This document shows positions 1-8,793 of a stretch of DNA of 64,000 nt, one piece after another. A model generated the notes under the pieces. That model was not told the DNA's origin and ran no database searches. It saw nothing but the letters and a program-made list of their open reading frames with translations. The stretch is from contig DAKJ01000015.1 in the NCBI GenBank assembly GCA_002496565.1, positions 48,953 through 112,952 on the forward strand, written 5' to 3'. A program made the translations under genes and the position numbers. Each line of letters opens with the position of its first letter. Within the stretch, counting starts at the first letter, position 1. Source of the DNA: Methanosarcina sp. UBA289 (GTDB taxonomy: Archaea; Halobacteriota; Methanosarcinia; Methanosarcinales; Methanosarcinaceae).

Positions 1-2
1 AG

Positions 3-2300
3 GCTAAACAAAGGTACGAAAAAACATTAGCGATTTACACAGAGCCGATGCAGTATCTGACTATAGGTAGAAAGTCCCATTCGATAATGAAACTTATTGA
101 GTTAAATACAGAGCAGGCAAAATCTGAAACTAATTCTCACCGCCAAATCAAATATCTAGAGAAAGCGTATCAAATTTGCAAAAACAATCAGGAATTCTTT
201 AGCAAATATGGGCTGAAGCATGAAAAGAAGCTGGTCATGGAAGCTGGCCTCAGTGCTTATGTAGATTATGTCATAAAAGATATTAGAGAGGAAAAAGACT
301 CGGAAAAAAGGGCAGAAGGATACGAAAAAGCAATTAAAGCACTTGAAAAGTTGGGGAAAATTGAGGATGATGAAGAAGTTGAAAAAATTGCCTCTTCTAC
401 TGTTTGTTATCTTGAAGGAAGAAAACTGGTCAATGAAGCTCTTGGATCTGAGCAACCGGATCTGGAGTTGATCAAGCAGGCTACAAATCAGTTCAAGGAC
501 GCAAAAGAGACTTACAAAAAAGCAAATGTTTGCTACTGCATTTATATCGGATTGCTTAAAATTCTGGAAAATGTAGAACTCTTTGAAGAGGAAAACGGCT
601 CGAAAGCAAAAGAAATGATTAATCAAGTAATTGAAATCCTTCCCGAAAATATTGATTCAGGAATAAGAGCTGCGTTTGAAGAAATTGCAAAAATATTCGA
701 TGAAAAGAACATAAAGAACCGTAAAAAGCATCTGGAAGAATTTGACGGAAAAATAAGATCTATTGAGTACAAAGCGCTTGAAAACCTCTTCGGGCATGTT
801 CAAAAGAAGCTCAAAGACTACATAGAGGAGCCTTTTAGCCCTAATCTCTTTTATAGCAATTGGAAGCTTAGAATCACATTTGATGCTGAGAAGATAAAAG
901 GCAAACTGACAGTAAAAACCGGAAATAAGATTCTTTTCGACCGAGCGCTGAACAGGGAAGAAATCAAAGACAATGCAATTGAAATTGATTATATGGAAAT
1001 AAGGTATGTCCCAAGCAGCGAGGATGTAATTATCTTTGAAACTTCTACTCAGAAATCAGTGGTTAGAGATCTTGATTACTCAGAAACGATAAGTAAAAAC
1101 AAAAAAGCTCGAATCTTTTTACATGATTGCTGTAACGGTGTCTGTGCCGCTGGTGATTTGAAAGTTGCAGCTGTACAGTTGAAATATGATGTGTATGGCG
1201 AGGACTATGCAGTAAAAATTCTGGAAAGTGAAGCCTATAAAAGAAAAGTAATGACAATACTTGAGGCTGTTAAAGAAGAAGCTAATATTGTCGTATTCCC
1301 TGAATTTTCGATACCATTTGACTACCTCGAAGATATACAGAAATATGCTAACGAAACCGGGATAATTGTTTTCGCAGGTACACACTACGTTACGGAGGAA
1401 AATCTTGAAAAATACGAAATATTGTTTTCTTCTGATTTTGGAGAAGAAGATTTTCGAAAGAATATCTGTCCAATTGTAATACCAAATTCAAGAATAATAC
1501 ACAGCGAAAAGATGTTCGGAGCAAAAGAAGAACGTGACCTATTTTTCCATAAAGGAATGAAACAGGGAAAAGTCAATCATATTTTTAAGTTGCGGGATAA
1601 TCTTAACCTTGGAGTTCTTATCTGCTTCGAATACCTTAATGACGAACTGAGACACCGCCTGATTTCTGCCTGTGATGCAATTCTTGTACCTCAGACGAAT
1701 CCTAATCCTTCAAGATTCTATGGCGTCGCAAAGAATGATCTGAATAGTCCTCTTTGTGCCGGAAACAAGGCATGTATAATGGCTAATGGCATTTTCAGGA
1801 TAGGAAAAACGAAAGAGGGAATTGAGGAAGGGTTATCCGGCATGAAAAAGGAATTTGAAGGAGGATCATCCGGCATTTTATTAACTCTCGACAAAGACTC
1901 GTATAAAATGCAGGACGAGGGAATAATCTCCCACGTTAAAGATCAAAAAGAGCAGTTTATTTTGCTGGCTACAATAAATACTCAATTTTCCGCTTCAAGA
2001 GACGTGCAATCCGGACATGAGCCAATAAAAACATCGTTTATACATATCTTTGAAGAGAAAGAAATACGCCTTTTCAAAAGCGAAAGTATTACCAAAGAGA
2101 ATTCCGAAGAATTTTTGGCTCTGATAGGAAATATTAGTGCTTGTAAAGACCGAAAAGAAATTAAAACTCTGATAGAAAAAAACAGCTCTCTAATTAAGAA
2201 ATACTCACCGCTTATGCATGAAAATACTAAGAACCTGAATAATCTGGATTTTGAGGAAATAAAGAAAAAATGCCGGTGCATCCTTATTTCGGCCAGCTAA
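3..2300 (+). CDS. TPR-like plus carbon-nitrogen hydrolase (nitrilase) protein, 5' end cut by window
   Basis: The reading frame is open from the first bases; the first ATG is at 48, so the true start may lie outside the window. Residue numbers count from that ATG. Residues 1 to about 270 are highly charged, Lys/Glu-rich and helical, resembling TPR-type repeats. Residues about 375-655 are a nitrilase-superfamily domain with the expected Glu-Lys-Cys triad: E419 in FPEFS, K488 in HSEKMF and C526 in LICFEY. Such domains hydrolyse or transfer amide or nitrile C-N bonds. There is no signal peptide, so it is probably cytosolic. The C-terminal 80 residues are charged and unassigned. The substrate cannot be told. 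Nitrilase domains also occur as parts of some antiviral reverse-transcriptase proteins, but no reverse transcriptase is visible here. Confidence 0.75.
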   Translation, partial: AKQRYEKTLAIYTEPMQYLTIGRKSHSIMKLIELNTEQAKSETNSHRQIKYLEKAYQICKNNQEFFSKYGLKHEKKLVMEAGLSAYVDYVIKDIREEKDSEKRAEGYEKAIKALEKLGKIEDDEEVEKIASSTVCYLEGRKLVNEALGSEQPDLELIKQATNQFKDAKETYKKANVCYCIYIGLLKILENVELFEEENGSKAKEMINQVIEILPENIDSGIRAAFEEIAKIFDEKNIKNRKKHLEEFDGKIRSIEYKALENLFGHVQKKLKDYIEEPFSPNLFYSNWKLRITFDAEKIKGKLTVKTGNKILFDRALNREEIKDNAIEIDYMEIRYVPSSEDVIIFETSTQKSVVRDLDYSETISKNKKARIFLHDCCNGVCAAGDLKVAAVQLKYDVYGEDYAVKILESEAYKRKVMTILEAVKEEANIVVFPEFSIPFDYLEDIQKYANETGIIVFAGTHYVTEENLEKYEILFSSDFGEEDFRKNICPIVIPNSRIIHSEKMFGAKEERDLFFHKGMKQGKVNHIFKLRDNLNLGVLICFEYLNDELRHRLISACDAILVPQTNPNPSRFYGVAKNDLNSPLCAGNKACIMANGIFRIGKTKEGIEEGLSGMKKEFEGGSSGILLTLDKDSYKMQDEGIISHVKDQKEQFILLATINTQFSASRDVQSGHEPIKTSFIHIFEEKEIRLFKSESITKENSEEFLALIGNISACKDRKEIKTLIEKNSSLIKKYSPLMHENTKNLNNLDFEEIKKKCRCILISAS

Positions 2301-2368
2301 AAGGTACAAAAATTCTGTTCTGGTTCGTTTCAATTCTCATTCTGTGATTTTAAATATTCAATTTTGTA

Positions 2369-2503
2369 CAGGCCGCTCTCCTTCGTCGAGCGTGACAAGA
2401 ACGGCCTGATGTGATGAATATGGTTGTATGGGTCAGATTATAAGTAATTCAGTCCTCTTGAGCGGAGCGAAAAGGACTTCGTGCTCCCGAAGCGAAACTC
2501 GGG
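2369..2503. repeat. cluster of three hairpin-forming repeat elements
   Basis: Three inverted repeats follow one another in the spacer after the nitrilase gene. CAGGCCG (2369-2375) pairs with CGGCCTG (2402-2408). AGTCCT (2451-2456) pairs with AGGACT (2473-2478) around a loop containing GAGCGGAGCG. CCCGA (2486-2490) pairs with TCGGG (2499-2503). The second and third hairpins recur in modified form at 50656-50744, so this is a dispersed element of this genome. It may also act as a transcription terminator. Confidence 0.6.
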
Positions 2504-2615
2504 CGTGAAAAAGCTCCCGTAAAGACGCCACTCTCTAGTCCCAAGTAATAGACGGTCAAAAAACGAAAGAAGGGAGAAAAAGTAATTTCCACTAAAAAAC
2601 TTCTATATCGGCTCA

Positions 2616-2828
2616 TTACGATGTGAACAGGTCGAAAATATTCCCCAGCATGCTACTGTCTGTCTGATAAAATTCGGTGTATTTGCAGCGCTTGCAGGTG
2701 ACATGAGTGAATTTCTTGTTCTGGACATCGAAGAGTTTACTGAGAAAGCCGCCTGTGGTGCGGATCTCACCGGTTTCGTAGGAGGTGTTCCCGCATTTGG
2801 GGCACACGAAGTTAAATTCTTTGCTCAT
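2616..2828 (-). CDS. small zinc-ribbon nucleic-acid-binding protein (DUF2082-like)
   Basis: This 70-residue protein has two Cys knuckles that would bind one zinc ion: CPKC at residues 9-12 and CKRC at about 45-48. The spacer between them contains a conserved-looking TTGGFLSKLFD stretch. The size and arrangement fit the COG3478/DUF2082 family of predicted Zn-ribbon nucleic-acid-binding proteins. No catalytic motif is present. It stands alone between a repeat-rich spacer and a divergent secreted protein, so context gives no pathway. The family is recognised from the motif pattern; the function is unknown. Confidence 0.7.
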   Translation of the reverse strand: MSKEFNFVCPKCGNTSYETGEIRTTGGFLSKLFDVQNKKFTHVTCKRCKYTEFYQTDSSMLGNIFDLFTS

Positions 2829-3033
2829 TCTCTGGTCTCGCTATTATTTTGGTATCCTTATTTGAGTCTCATTATTTTTAGTCTCTTTATTTGTATTCTT
2901 GTTTTTATCTTACTGGAACCTCACTGGAAATTGCCAGTTAATCAGGGGTAGCTTCAATCTGGCAATATTTAACATTATTGCAAAAACATAGGAAAGAGAT
3001 ATTAGAATAAAAGATAATTACTGCGTAAGAGCT

Positions 3034-3492
3034 ATGAAAACAAAAGCTATGATTACAATCGCCCTGTTAATCTCGGCTGTGCTGATGGCTGCAAGGGTAT
3101 CCCCGGGAATTGATAATGATCAGTTCAGGGAAGGGAAGTATATTCACCTTGACAGTATGGAAATTGCATTCAGTAAAACTGATGCAGACATCAGTATTGA
3201 ATACCATCTGAGTCCTTTTGCTCAGACTTACATATTTCTTTTCGGAAGCAAACATCTGGAGCCCAAGATAAAAGATATTTTCTTTGACTTTGATAACGTG
3301 GAAGTCAAGGAGATAGGGAGAACAAGTGCTTCGCTCCAGATACTAAACATTTCTAGGAAAGAGGCCGGAAACTACCTGTGTGATCCTTACGAATTAGGAA
3401 TACAATCTGATAGCCTTACCTTTGTTTATCCTCCCAAAGGCGTGAAAAAGAGTTATGAAAATGTGAGAGTTACTCCGCCGGTCTTTTATTAA
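3034..3492 (+). CDS. hypothetical secreted or membrane-anchored protein
   Basis: I do not recognise this 152-residue protein. Residues 1-22 are a basic-plus-hydrophobic signal sequence or membrane anchor (MKTKAM followed by ITIALLISAVLMAA). The rest is predicted beta-rich, with paired charged and aromatic residues and no Cys motif or catalytic signature. It starts at an ATG with only a weak ribosome site. Its neighbours are unrelated. It probably lies outside the cytoplasmic membrane as a small conserved Methanosarcina protein. Confidence 0.6.
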   Translation: MKTKAMITIALLISAVLMAARVSPGIDNDQFREGKYIHLDSMEIAFSKTDADISIEYHLSPFAQTYIFLFGSKHLEPKIKDIFFDFDNVEVKEIGRTSASLQILNISRKEAGNYLCDPYELGIQSDSLTFVYPPKGVKKSYENVRVTPPVFY

Positions 3493-3758
3493 GTAAAAGA
3501 GAAGAGTTGATATAAATTACCTGCTTAACATTAATTACCCATTTACTTTTAGTTTCTTCTACTTCCTCAACCCTTTCTTCTCCCAACTACCTCTTTTTAT
3601 TTTACTCATTTGTTAATCCGATAAAGTGATTCTCTTCTCATTAGTAAGGTTTAATATCCGGATAAGACAACTAATTTAAAAACGTAACACAAAAAGGACA
3701 TTTTATACATATTTCAGGAATGTATTTTTAATAAGAAACCCAATTTCCTTTGATAGCG

Positions 3759-5009
3759 ATGGGAAGATTTAAACTGAAATGTCTTAAGTGCGGAAAAGAA
3801 TATGGCCAGGAATACAGGCTCATGTGTGAGAATGATGACTCCTTTTTGCGGGCGAACTACTCCGAAAAAAGACTGGAACTAAGAAACCAGCCAGGCATTG
3901 GAAGGTTCCATTCCTGGCTTCCAGTTCAGGAAGAACTTACTACGGATGCAGGACCTATAACTTACAAAAGTGAAGCTTTTGCCAGAGAACTCGGGCTTTC
4001 AAACCTTTATATCGGGTTCAGCGGTTATTGGCCTGAAAGGGAGGCTTTCACTAAAACCTGCAGTTTTAAAGAGCTAGAAGCCCACCCGACCATGCAGCTC
4101 CTGAAAGAGACCGGAGGAAAAGCCTTAGTACTTGCCTCTGCTGGAAATACCGGCCGGGCCTTTGCGCACGTCTCGGCTTTGACAGGAATTGATGTCTATA
4201 TAGTTGTACCGGATTCCGGAGCTTCGAATCTATGGCTGCCTGAAGAACCCACTGAATCTATTCATCTCATCAGTATGAGTCCAGGAAATGATTACACTGA
4301 TGCTATTAATCTCGCAGGCCGGATTGCAAAGCTGCCTGGCATGGTTTCCGAAGGCGGAGCAAGAAATATCGCTAGAAGAGACGGAATGGGCACTGTAATG
4401 CTGGATGCAGCATTAACTATAGGAAAAATGCCTGACCACTATTTCCAGGCAGTAGGAAGCGGTACAGGAGGAATTTCAGTATGGGAAGCTGCAATACGCC
4501 TCAGGGCCGATGGGCGATTCGGACAAAAACTCCCGAAACTTCAGCTTGCCCAAAACCTTCCTTTTGTTCCCATGTACAATGCCTGGCAAGAAAAAAGAAG
4601 AGAAATTATTCCAGAACTTGACATGAAGGATGCAAAGAAACAGGTAGAAGAAACCTATGCTACCGTGCTTACCAACCGTACTCCTCCGTATGGGGTCACG
4701 GGCGGGTTATACGATGCGCTTGTCGATACCGACGGAATAATGTACTCAATTACTAGAGAAGAAGCCCTTGAAGCTAAGGCCCTTTTTGAATCCCTGGAAG
4801 GAATCGATATCCTGCCCCCGTCAGCAGTTGCGACCGCTTCCCTATTAAAAGCCGTGGAAGCAGGAAACGTTGGAAAGGATGAAACTATTCTTCTGAATCT
4901 TGCAGGCGGAGGATACGAACGTCTGAAAGAAGACTTCACACTTTACCAGATCGAGCCAGTAGCTACTGCCAAAAATTCTGATATTCCATTAGAAGAACTT
5001 AATCTCTGA
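3759..5009 (+). CDS. cysteate synthase (coenzyme M biosynthesis)
   Basis: This PLP enzyme converts O-phosphoserine and sulfite to L-cysteate, the first step of coenzyme M synthesis in Methanosarcinales. It belongs to the threonine synthase fold. The sequence opens with a small zinc-ribbon-like CLKCGKEY segment. The PLP lysine is K104 in the CSFKELEAHP motif, and the phosphate-binding glycine loop is GSGTGG at residues 233-238. An upstream in-frame TTG (3750) exists, but ATG 3759 gives the expected N-terminus MGRFKLKC. The next gene is comDE, which decarboxylates the sulfopyruvate made from cysteate. The family was described from M. acetivorans MA3297, which this closely resembles from memory. 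It could be mistaken for threonine synthase, but the context argues against that. Confidence 0.92.
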   Translation: MGRFKLKCLKCGKEYGQEYRLMCENDDSFLRANYSEKRLELRNQPGIGRFHSWLPVQEELTTDAGPITYKSEAFARELGLSNLYIGFSGYWPEREAFTKTCSFKELEAHPTMQLLKETGGKALVLASAGNTGRAFAHVSALTGIDVYIVVPDSGASNLWLPEEPTESIHLISMSPGNDYTDAINLAGRIAKLPGMVSEGGARNIARRDGMGTVMLDAALTIGKMPDHYFQAVGSGTGGISVWEAAIRLRADGRFGQKLPKLQLAQNLPFVPMYNAWQEKRREIIPELDMKDAKKQVEETYATVLTNRTPPYGVTGGLYDALVDTDGIMYSITREEALEAKALFESLEGIDILPPSAVATASLLKAVEAGNVGKDETILLNLAGGGYERLKEDFTLYQIEPVATAKNSDIPLEELNL

Positions 5010-5066
5010 ATGCGAAATAACTCTGAAGAAGAAATGTATGAAAAAGAAAGCTGAAGAGGCATGTGC

Positions 5067-6215
5067 ATGGCAAATCCGGAAGAAGAAGTCATAGCAATAA
5101 TGAAAAAGGCAGGTATCGATCTTGCCGCAACTCTTCCCTGTGACAGGATTAAAAACCTGCTTCCCCTGGTTTCTGAGAATTTTCCTGAAATCAGGTTAAC
5201 AAGAGAAGAAAACGGTGTGGGCATTTGTGCCGGGGTTTACCTTGCAGGGGGGAAGCCCATGATGCTTATCCAGAGCACAGGGCTTGGGAACATGATCAAT
5301 GCTCTCGAATCCCTGAACGTGATCTGCAGGATTCCCTTACCTGTTCTGGCAAGCTGGCGTGGGGTTTATAGTGAAGGCATCGAAGCCCAGGTTCCTCTTG
5401 GGTCTCATCTCCCGGCAATCCTTGAAGGAGCAGGGCTGGAATATACAATAATTGACGAAGCCGAAAAACTCCCTCTCCTTGAAACCGTGATAAAAGACGC
5501 TTTTGAGAACCTCAGGCCACATATAGCCCTGATTTCCCCGAAAGTTTGGGAAGGTTCGGATTGCTGTGCCTGGGAAGCGGCGGGACTGCCCGAAAAACCG
5601 GAGCTTATGGAAAGAACCTGCAGTTTTAATCTTACAAGGGAAACCCTCAAGCCAGTAATGCTAAGGAATGATGCTATCTGCGCAATTGCTTCTCAACTTG
5701 ATGACGAAATTACGGTAACAAATCTGGGGGTTCCCTGCAAGGAACTTTATGCCTGCAAGGACCGGGAGCTCAATTTCTATATGTTTGGCTCAATGGGGCT
5801 CGTTTCGTCGATAGGCCTTGGCCTTGCTCTTCTAACCGAGAAGATGGTTGTGACCTTTGATGGGGACGGTAGCCTGCTTATGAATCCCAATGCCCTGCTC
5901 GAAATTGCCAGAGAAGCCCCGAAAAATCTTATAATTATCGGCCTTGACAATGGTGCATATGGTTCTACAGGTTCGCAGGAAACCTGCGCCCTTCGTTATA
6001 TTGACCTGGAAACTTTTGCAACAGCCTGCGGAATTCAGAATACGGCTAAAGTAAACAGTCCAGAGGGGTTAATAGAAGCTTTCAGGAAGTTTCGTGCCAT
6101 GCAGGAACTTTCCTTTATCCATGTAATCCTGAAGCCTGGAAATACAAAAGCTCCCAATATCCCCCTGAGCCCTGAAGAGGTTACAAAACGTTTTAAAGAG
6201 GCTTTAAAAGCCTGA
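5067..6215 (+). CDS. comDE: sulfopyruvate decarboxylase, fused alpha and beta subunits
   Basis: This thiamine-diphosphate enzyme converts sulfopyruvate to sulfoacetaldehyde in coenzyme M synthesis. In many methanogens ComD and ComE are separate; here both halves are in one chain of about 382 residues. Residues 1 to about 165 are the ComD-type pyrimidine-binding half, with the RLTREENGVGICAG region carrying the conserved Glu. Residues about 185-380 are the ComE-type half, with the GDG...N cofactor motif beginning at G266. ATG 5067 is chosen over ATG 5061 because GAGG at 5056-5059 lies 7 bases before 5067 but only 1 base before 5061. It lies 57 bases after cysteate synthase on the same strand, probably in one transcript. 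The fused form is typical of Methanosarcina. Confidence 0.92.
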   Translation: MANPEEEVIAIMKKAGIDLAATLPCDRIKNLLPLVSENFPEIRLTREENGVGICAGVYLAGGKPMMLIQSTGLGNMINALESLNVICRIPLPVLASWRGVYSEGIEAQVPLGSHLPAILEGAGLEYTIIDEAEKLPLLETVIKDAFENLRPHIALISPKVWEGSDCCAWEAAGLPEKPELMERTCSFNLTRETLKPVMLRNDAICAIASQLDDEITVTNLGVPCKELYACKDRELNFYMFGSMGLVSSIGLGLALLTEKMVVTFDGDGSLLMNPNALLEIAREAPKNLIIIGLDNGAYGSTGSQETCALRYIDLETFATACGIQNTAKVNSPEGLIEAFRKFRAMQELSFIHVILKPGNTKAPNIPLSPEEVTKRFKEALKA

Positions 6216-6313
6216 AGGCCGAAGATATTTCAAAAACAAAGGGATTATGAAAACAAGCATCTAAAAATAAAAATCACAAGTTACAAGAATATGTAAAGGA
6301 GAGAAGAACGTTG

Positions 6314-7630
6314 TCACTCTCTCCAGCTTATTTTTTCTACAGGCTCACTAAGCCTAAATCTTCCTGTGAGAATTTTCTCTTTGAGTTCTTCGGCCGCCAG
6401 AATTGCCCTTGCGCGATCGGACTGGCGCAAGGTTACCTTAATGTCCCTGAGGCAGCCTCCGGTTGCGCACCTGACAGAGCCCAGGTTTGCACTGAATGCT
6501 TCCCCCCTGCACTTTGAGATACAGAGCCCGCAGTTAAAGCAAAATTCCGGACTGTGTACAGCTCCGTTTTCTCCTCGGCTTACCGCACCCATGGGACAGG
6601 CTTCGATTACAAGGCAATCCTTACAATTAAGGCATTTTTCGGGCTCGTACTTAATATTCATGTCCACATTATCCCATACATCCCCGTAGGTGATTTCACA
6701 AAGTGGGATTCGCCCTGCTAGGTCTACGAGCTTCAGCGGGATTTTCTTATCCAGCTTCAGGATATTTTCCAGTATTCCTTCGTGAAGAATCGGAATCGGG
6801 ACAGCCCAGGTATTGATTATTTCAGGGCCGGCAGAAGTTTTGAAGCCTCCCATGTACTCAGGGGTCATGTCATGCATGTCCGCAAAACCAGTCAGGTTAG
6901 GATTATCAGGAGCGCTTCGAGTGCCAGCCCCAGTAACAAATCCATCCGCTCCATTGAAAAGTACTCTTGTTCCGATTCCTATGGTCTCTAGCTTGGGATC
7001 GTTTTCGATTGGATTTAACTCGCCACAGCCACAAAACGTCATTTCCTTAAACTCACCTTCAAACGGCAGGGCATGGAAGATAGTTTTGATAGGCTCTTTT
7101 CCGGGATTTACAAATGCCCTATAATTCTTAAAAGCATGTCTTGTTGCATTGAGTTTCGCATAGGGGATATCGGATAGCCGCGTTTCTACCGAGAAGCGTT
7201 TTCCTTCACTGGTAGTCACATCAACTTTAACGTTTTTTCCTTCTACCAGTTCTCTGAACAGGTGTCCGCCTCCGTAATTAGGATCAAACTTACTGTGAGC
7301 GGTTCCGAGTACGATTAGGTCCAAAATTCCAAGCCTTTCGTTAGGGCAGGGACCTACAACTGCCGGCACGCCGTTTAGCAGGACTTCAGATGCCTTTACA
7401 AATGAGTCAGGCTCTGAAACTTTGAACGAAAGTACGGCATAAGTTCCGCTCATAATGCCGCGTGTTGCAGTTGTTACAACATCCACGTCTTCGAGCTTTA
7501 TCTCCTCTCCTGCTCGAATTCTCTCGCTAATTTCCGCAGCGGTAAGAACAACTGCGTTTCCCTCATCAATTTTATTCTGGATTTCCGAGATTGTCCGGGA
7601 CGTCCCTGTATTATCAAATGCTCCGTTCAT
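6314..7630 (-). CDS. comF: COG1900 (DUF39) plus ferredoxin protein, probable ComF
   Basis: The N-terminal 320 residues are a COG1900/DUF39 domain, recognisable by TTATRGIMSG and TFCGCGELNP. The C-terminus carries two 4Fe-4S clusters: C333, C336, C339, C345 and C364, C367, C370, C374. COG1900 proteins insert sulfur into aldehydes. One branch makes homocysteine from aspartate semialdehyde. Another, with a fused ferredoxin and represented by MJ1681, has been assigned as ComF, which converts sulfoacetaldehyde to coenzyme M. Here the gene converges on comDE with a gap of about 100 bases, which supports the ComF role over homocysteine synthesis. It is transcribed from its own promoter. The role is inferred from family and context. 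Confidence 0.82.
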   Translation of the reverse strand: MNGAFDNTGTSRTISEIQNKIDEGNAVVLTAAEISERIRAGEEIKLEDVDVVTTATRGIMSGTYAVLSFKVSEPDSFVKASEVLLNGVPAVVGPCPNERLGILDLIVLGTAHSKFDPNYGGGHLFRELVEGKNVKVDVTTSEGKRFSVETRLSDIPYAKLNATRHAFKNYRAFVNPGKEPIKTIFHALPFEGEFKEMTFCGCGELNPIENDPKLETIGIGTRVLFNGADGFVTGAGTRSAPDNPNLTGFADMHDMTPEYMGGFKTSAGPEIINTWAVPIPILHEGILENILKLDKKIPLKLVDLAGRIPLCEITYGDVWDNVDMNIKYEPEKCLNCKDCLVIEACPMGAVSRGENGAVHSPEFCFNCGLCISKCRGEAFSANLGSVRCATGGCLRDIKVTLRQSDRARAILAAEELKEKILTGRFRLSEPVEKISWRE

Positions 7631-7992
7631 GTTTCCCTCACCCGGGATATTGAATTCATCCTATTTTAGTGACATGTTCGTTCTTAAAGGGGTAGGATTT
7701 CCTAGAATAGTGTTTAAAAAACAGATTAAAAAGAGGCCATTAGTAAAGAATAAAATAAGTAAAGAAGGAAATAAGGAATGAAAGATTTTTAAGGATTGAG
7801 CAGAGGATAAATTTGAGCCGGGATTTCAAAGTATGAGGTAACAGCGAAAAAACACTTGATAAGAGTGTAAAGTCCTTTGTCTTTCGAGGCTGATTGATAT
7901 AGAAGTAATCCAAACCACCCAAAACTTATATAAATGATGATGCGTACTATGGAGTTGCACTTTGGTGCGAAAAACGTAAGCAACAAGCTAAT
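7631..7992. other. gene-free spacer between comF and the tRNA cluster
   Basis: This AT-rich spacer lies upstream of both comF (minus) and the tRNA genes (plus). It must hold both promoters. Apart from the TATA-like box at 7926-7933 no feature is evident. Confidence 0.5.
7926..7933 (+). promoter_or_regulatory. TATA-like box for the tRNA cluster
   Basis: TTATATAA lies 60 bases upstream of the mature 5' end of tRNA-Val. An archaeal transcript would start about 25 bases downstream of the box, leaving a short 5' leader of about 35-40 bases to be removed by RNase P. Confidence 0.45.
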
Positions 7993-8066
7993 GGGCTCGT
8001 GGTCTAGACGGTTATGACGTCGCCTTGACATGGCGGAGGTCCTGAGTTCGAATCTCAGCGGGCCCA
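7993..8066 (+). tRNA. tRNA-Val (anticodon GAC)
   Basis: The cloverleaf is complete. Acceptor strands GGGCTCG (7993-7999) and CGGGCCC (8059-8065) pair with one G-U. The anticodon stem is TCGCC/GGCGG around loop TTGACAT, giving anticodon GAC. The T-loop is TTCGAAT. The discriminator base is A8066, and CCA is not encoded. It is the first of three clustered tRNA genes. Confidence 0.95.
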
Positions 8067-8144
8067 CTAAAAAATTTTCCGGAGCTTTTTTCGGAAAATA
8101 AAAGCAGGCTACTACTCTTACATAGATATCAAACTTATCTGCCT

Positions 8145-8219
8145 GCCCAGGTAGCTCAGTGGGAGAGCGCTGCCCTGAAGAGGCAGTTGTCCCCGGTTCG
8201 AATCCGGGTCTGGGCACCA
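8145..8219 (+). tRNA. tRNA-Phe (anticodon GAA)
   Basis: Acceptor strands GCCCAGG and TCTGGGC pair. The anticodon stem CTGCC/GGCAG encloses loop CTGAAGA, so the anticodon is GAA (Phe). The T-arm is CCCGG TTCGAAT CCGGG. Unlike its two neighbours this gene encodes its 3' CCA (8217-8219). It lies 78 bases after tRNA-Val and 7 bases before tRNA-Gly. Confidence 0.95.
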
Positions 8220-8226
8220 TCATAGG

Positions 8227-8298
8227 ACATCAGTAGTGTAGCGGTCATCACCGGGCGTTGCCAACGCTCGAACCCGGGTTCGAATCCCGGCTGGTGTA
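8227..8298 (+). tRNA. tRNA-Gly (anticodon GCC)
   Basis: Acceptor strands ACATCAG (8227-8233) and CTGGTGT (8291-8297) pair, giving an A1:U72 terminal pair and one U-G pair. The anticodon stem GGGCG/CGCTC encloses TTGCCAA, so the anticodon is GCC. The T-arm is CCGGG TTCGAAT CCCGG and the discriminator is A. CCA is not encoded. A 5'-terminal A is uncommon for tRNA-Gly. Confidence 0.9.
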
Positions 8299-8793
8299 TA
8301 CTTATTCTCCGAGTCAATTTCCAATTCTATTTACTTTTAAGAAAAAAAGTAAGCTTTTAAAGTTTTTTGTCTTTTCTTCTTACTTATTCTTTTTTAGCGC
8401 CATTTTTCCGGACAGATCCTATATTAAAATTTTTTGCTTTGAGTTTGAAATATTTGTTATATTGACCAGTTACACAATTAAACTTTAATTTCTAAATAAT
8501 TATCTATAAAGCTCGTCTCATAATATTAGTGCCTTATCTTTTATTGTCAATACTTTGAGTGATATCCAGTTCAATGTTAACCTATGGTTAAACCTTTTTT
8601 TTAGTGTGAATAGTTACTATAGAGTTTGAAAGTATAATATGTTAACTAACTTATTGTCAACCAAAAAATTAATTAAAATAAAAAATCATTATAATTATTG
8701 GATATACATCTCGAGAAGACAGAGAGACAAGTCTGCTTGAAGAGATCTATACCAACTATGTTGCAAACCTGAAAAATCGTAAGGAGATCTAAA
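8299..8793. other. AT-rich spacer, no gene seen
   Basis: This very AT-rich stretch has stop codons in all frames. It separates the tRNA cluster from the small-modifier locus and must contain the promoter of the latter. A ribosome site AAGGAG at 8781-8786 belongs to the next ORF. Confidence 0.5.

Noticed and set aside
7789..8223. 144-codon minus-strand frame across the tRNA-Val and tRNA-Phe genes
   Set aside because: It reads the complements of two tRNAs (giving the familiar RPGFEPGTTASS artefact). The tRNAs fold fully on the plus strand.
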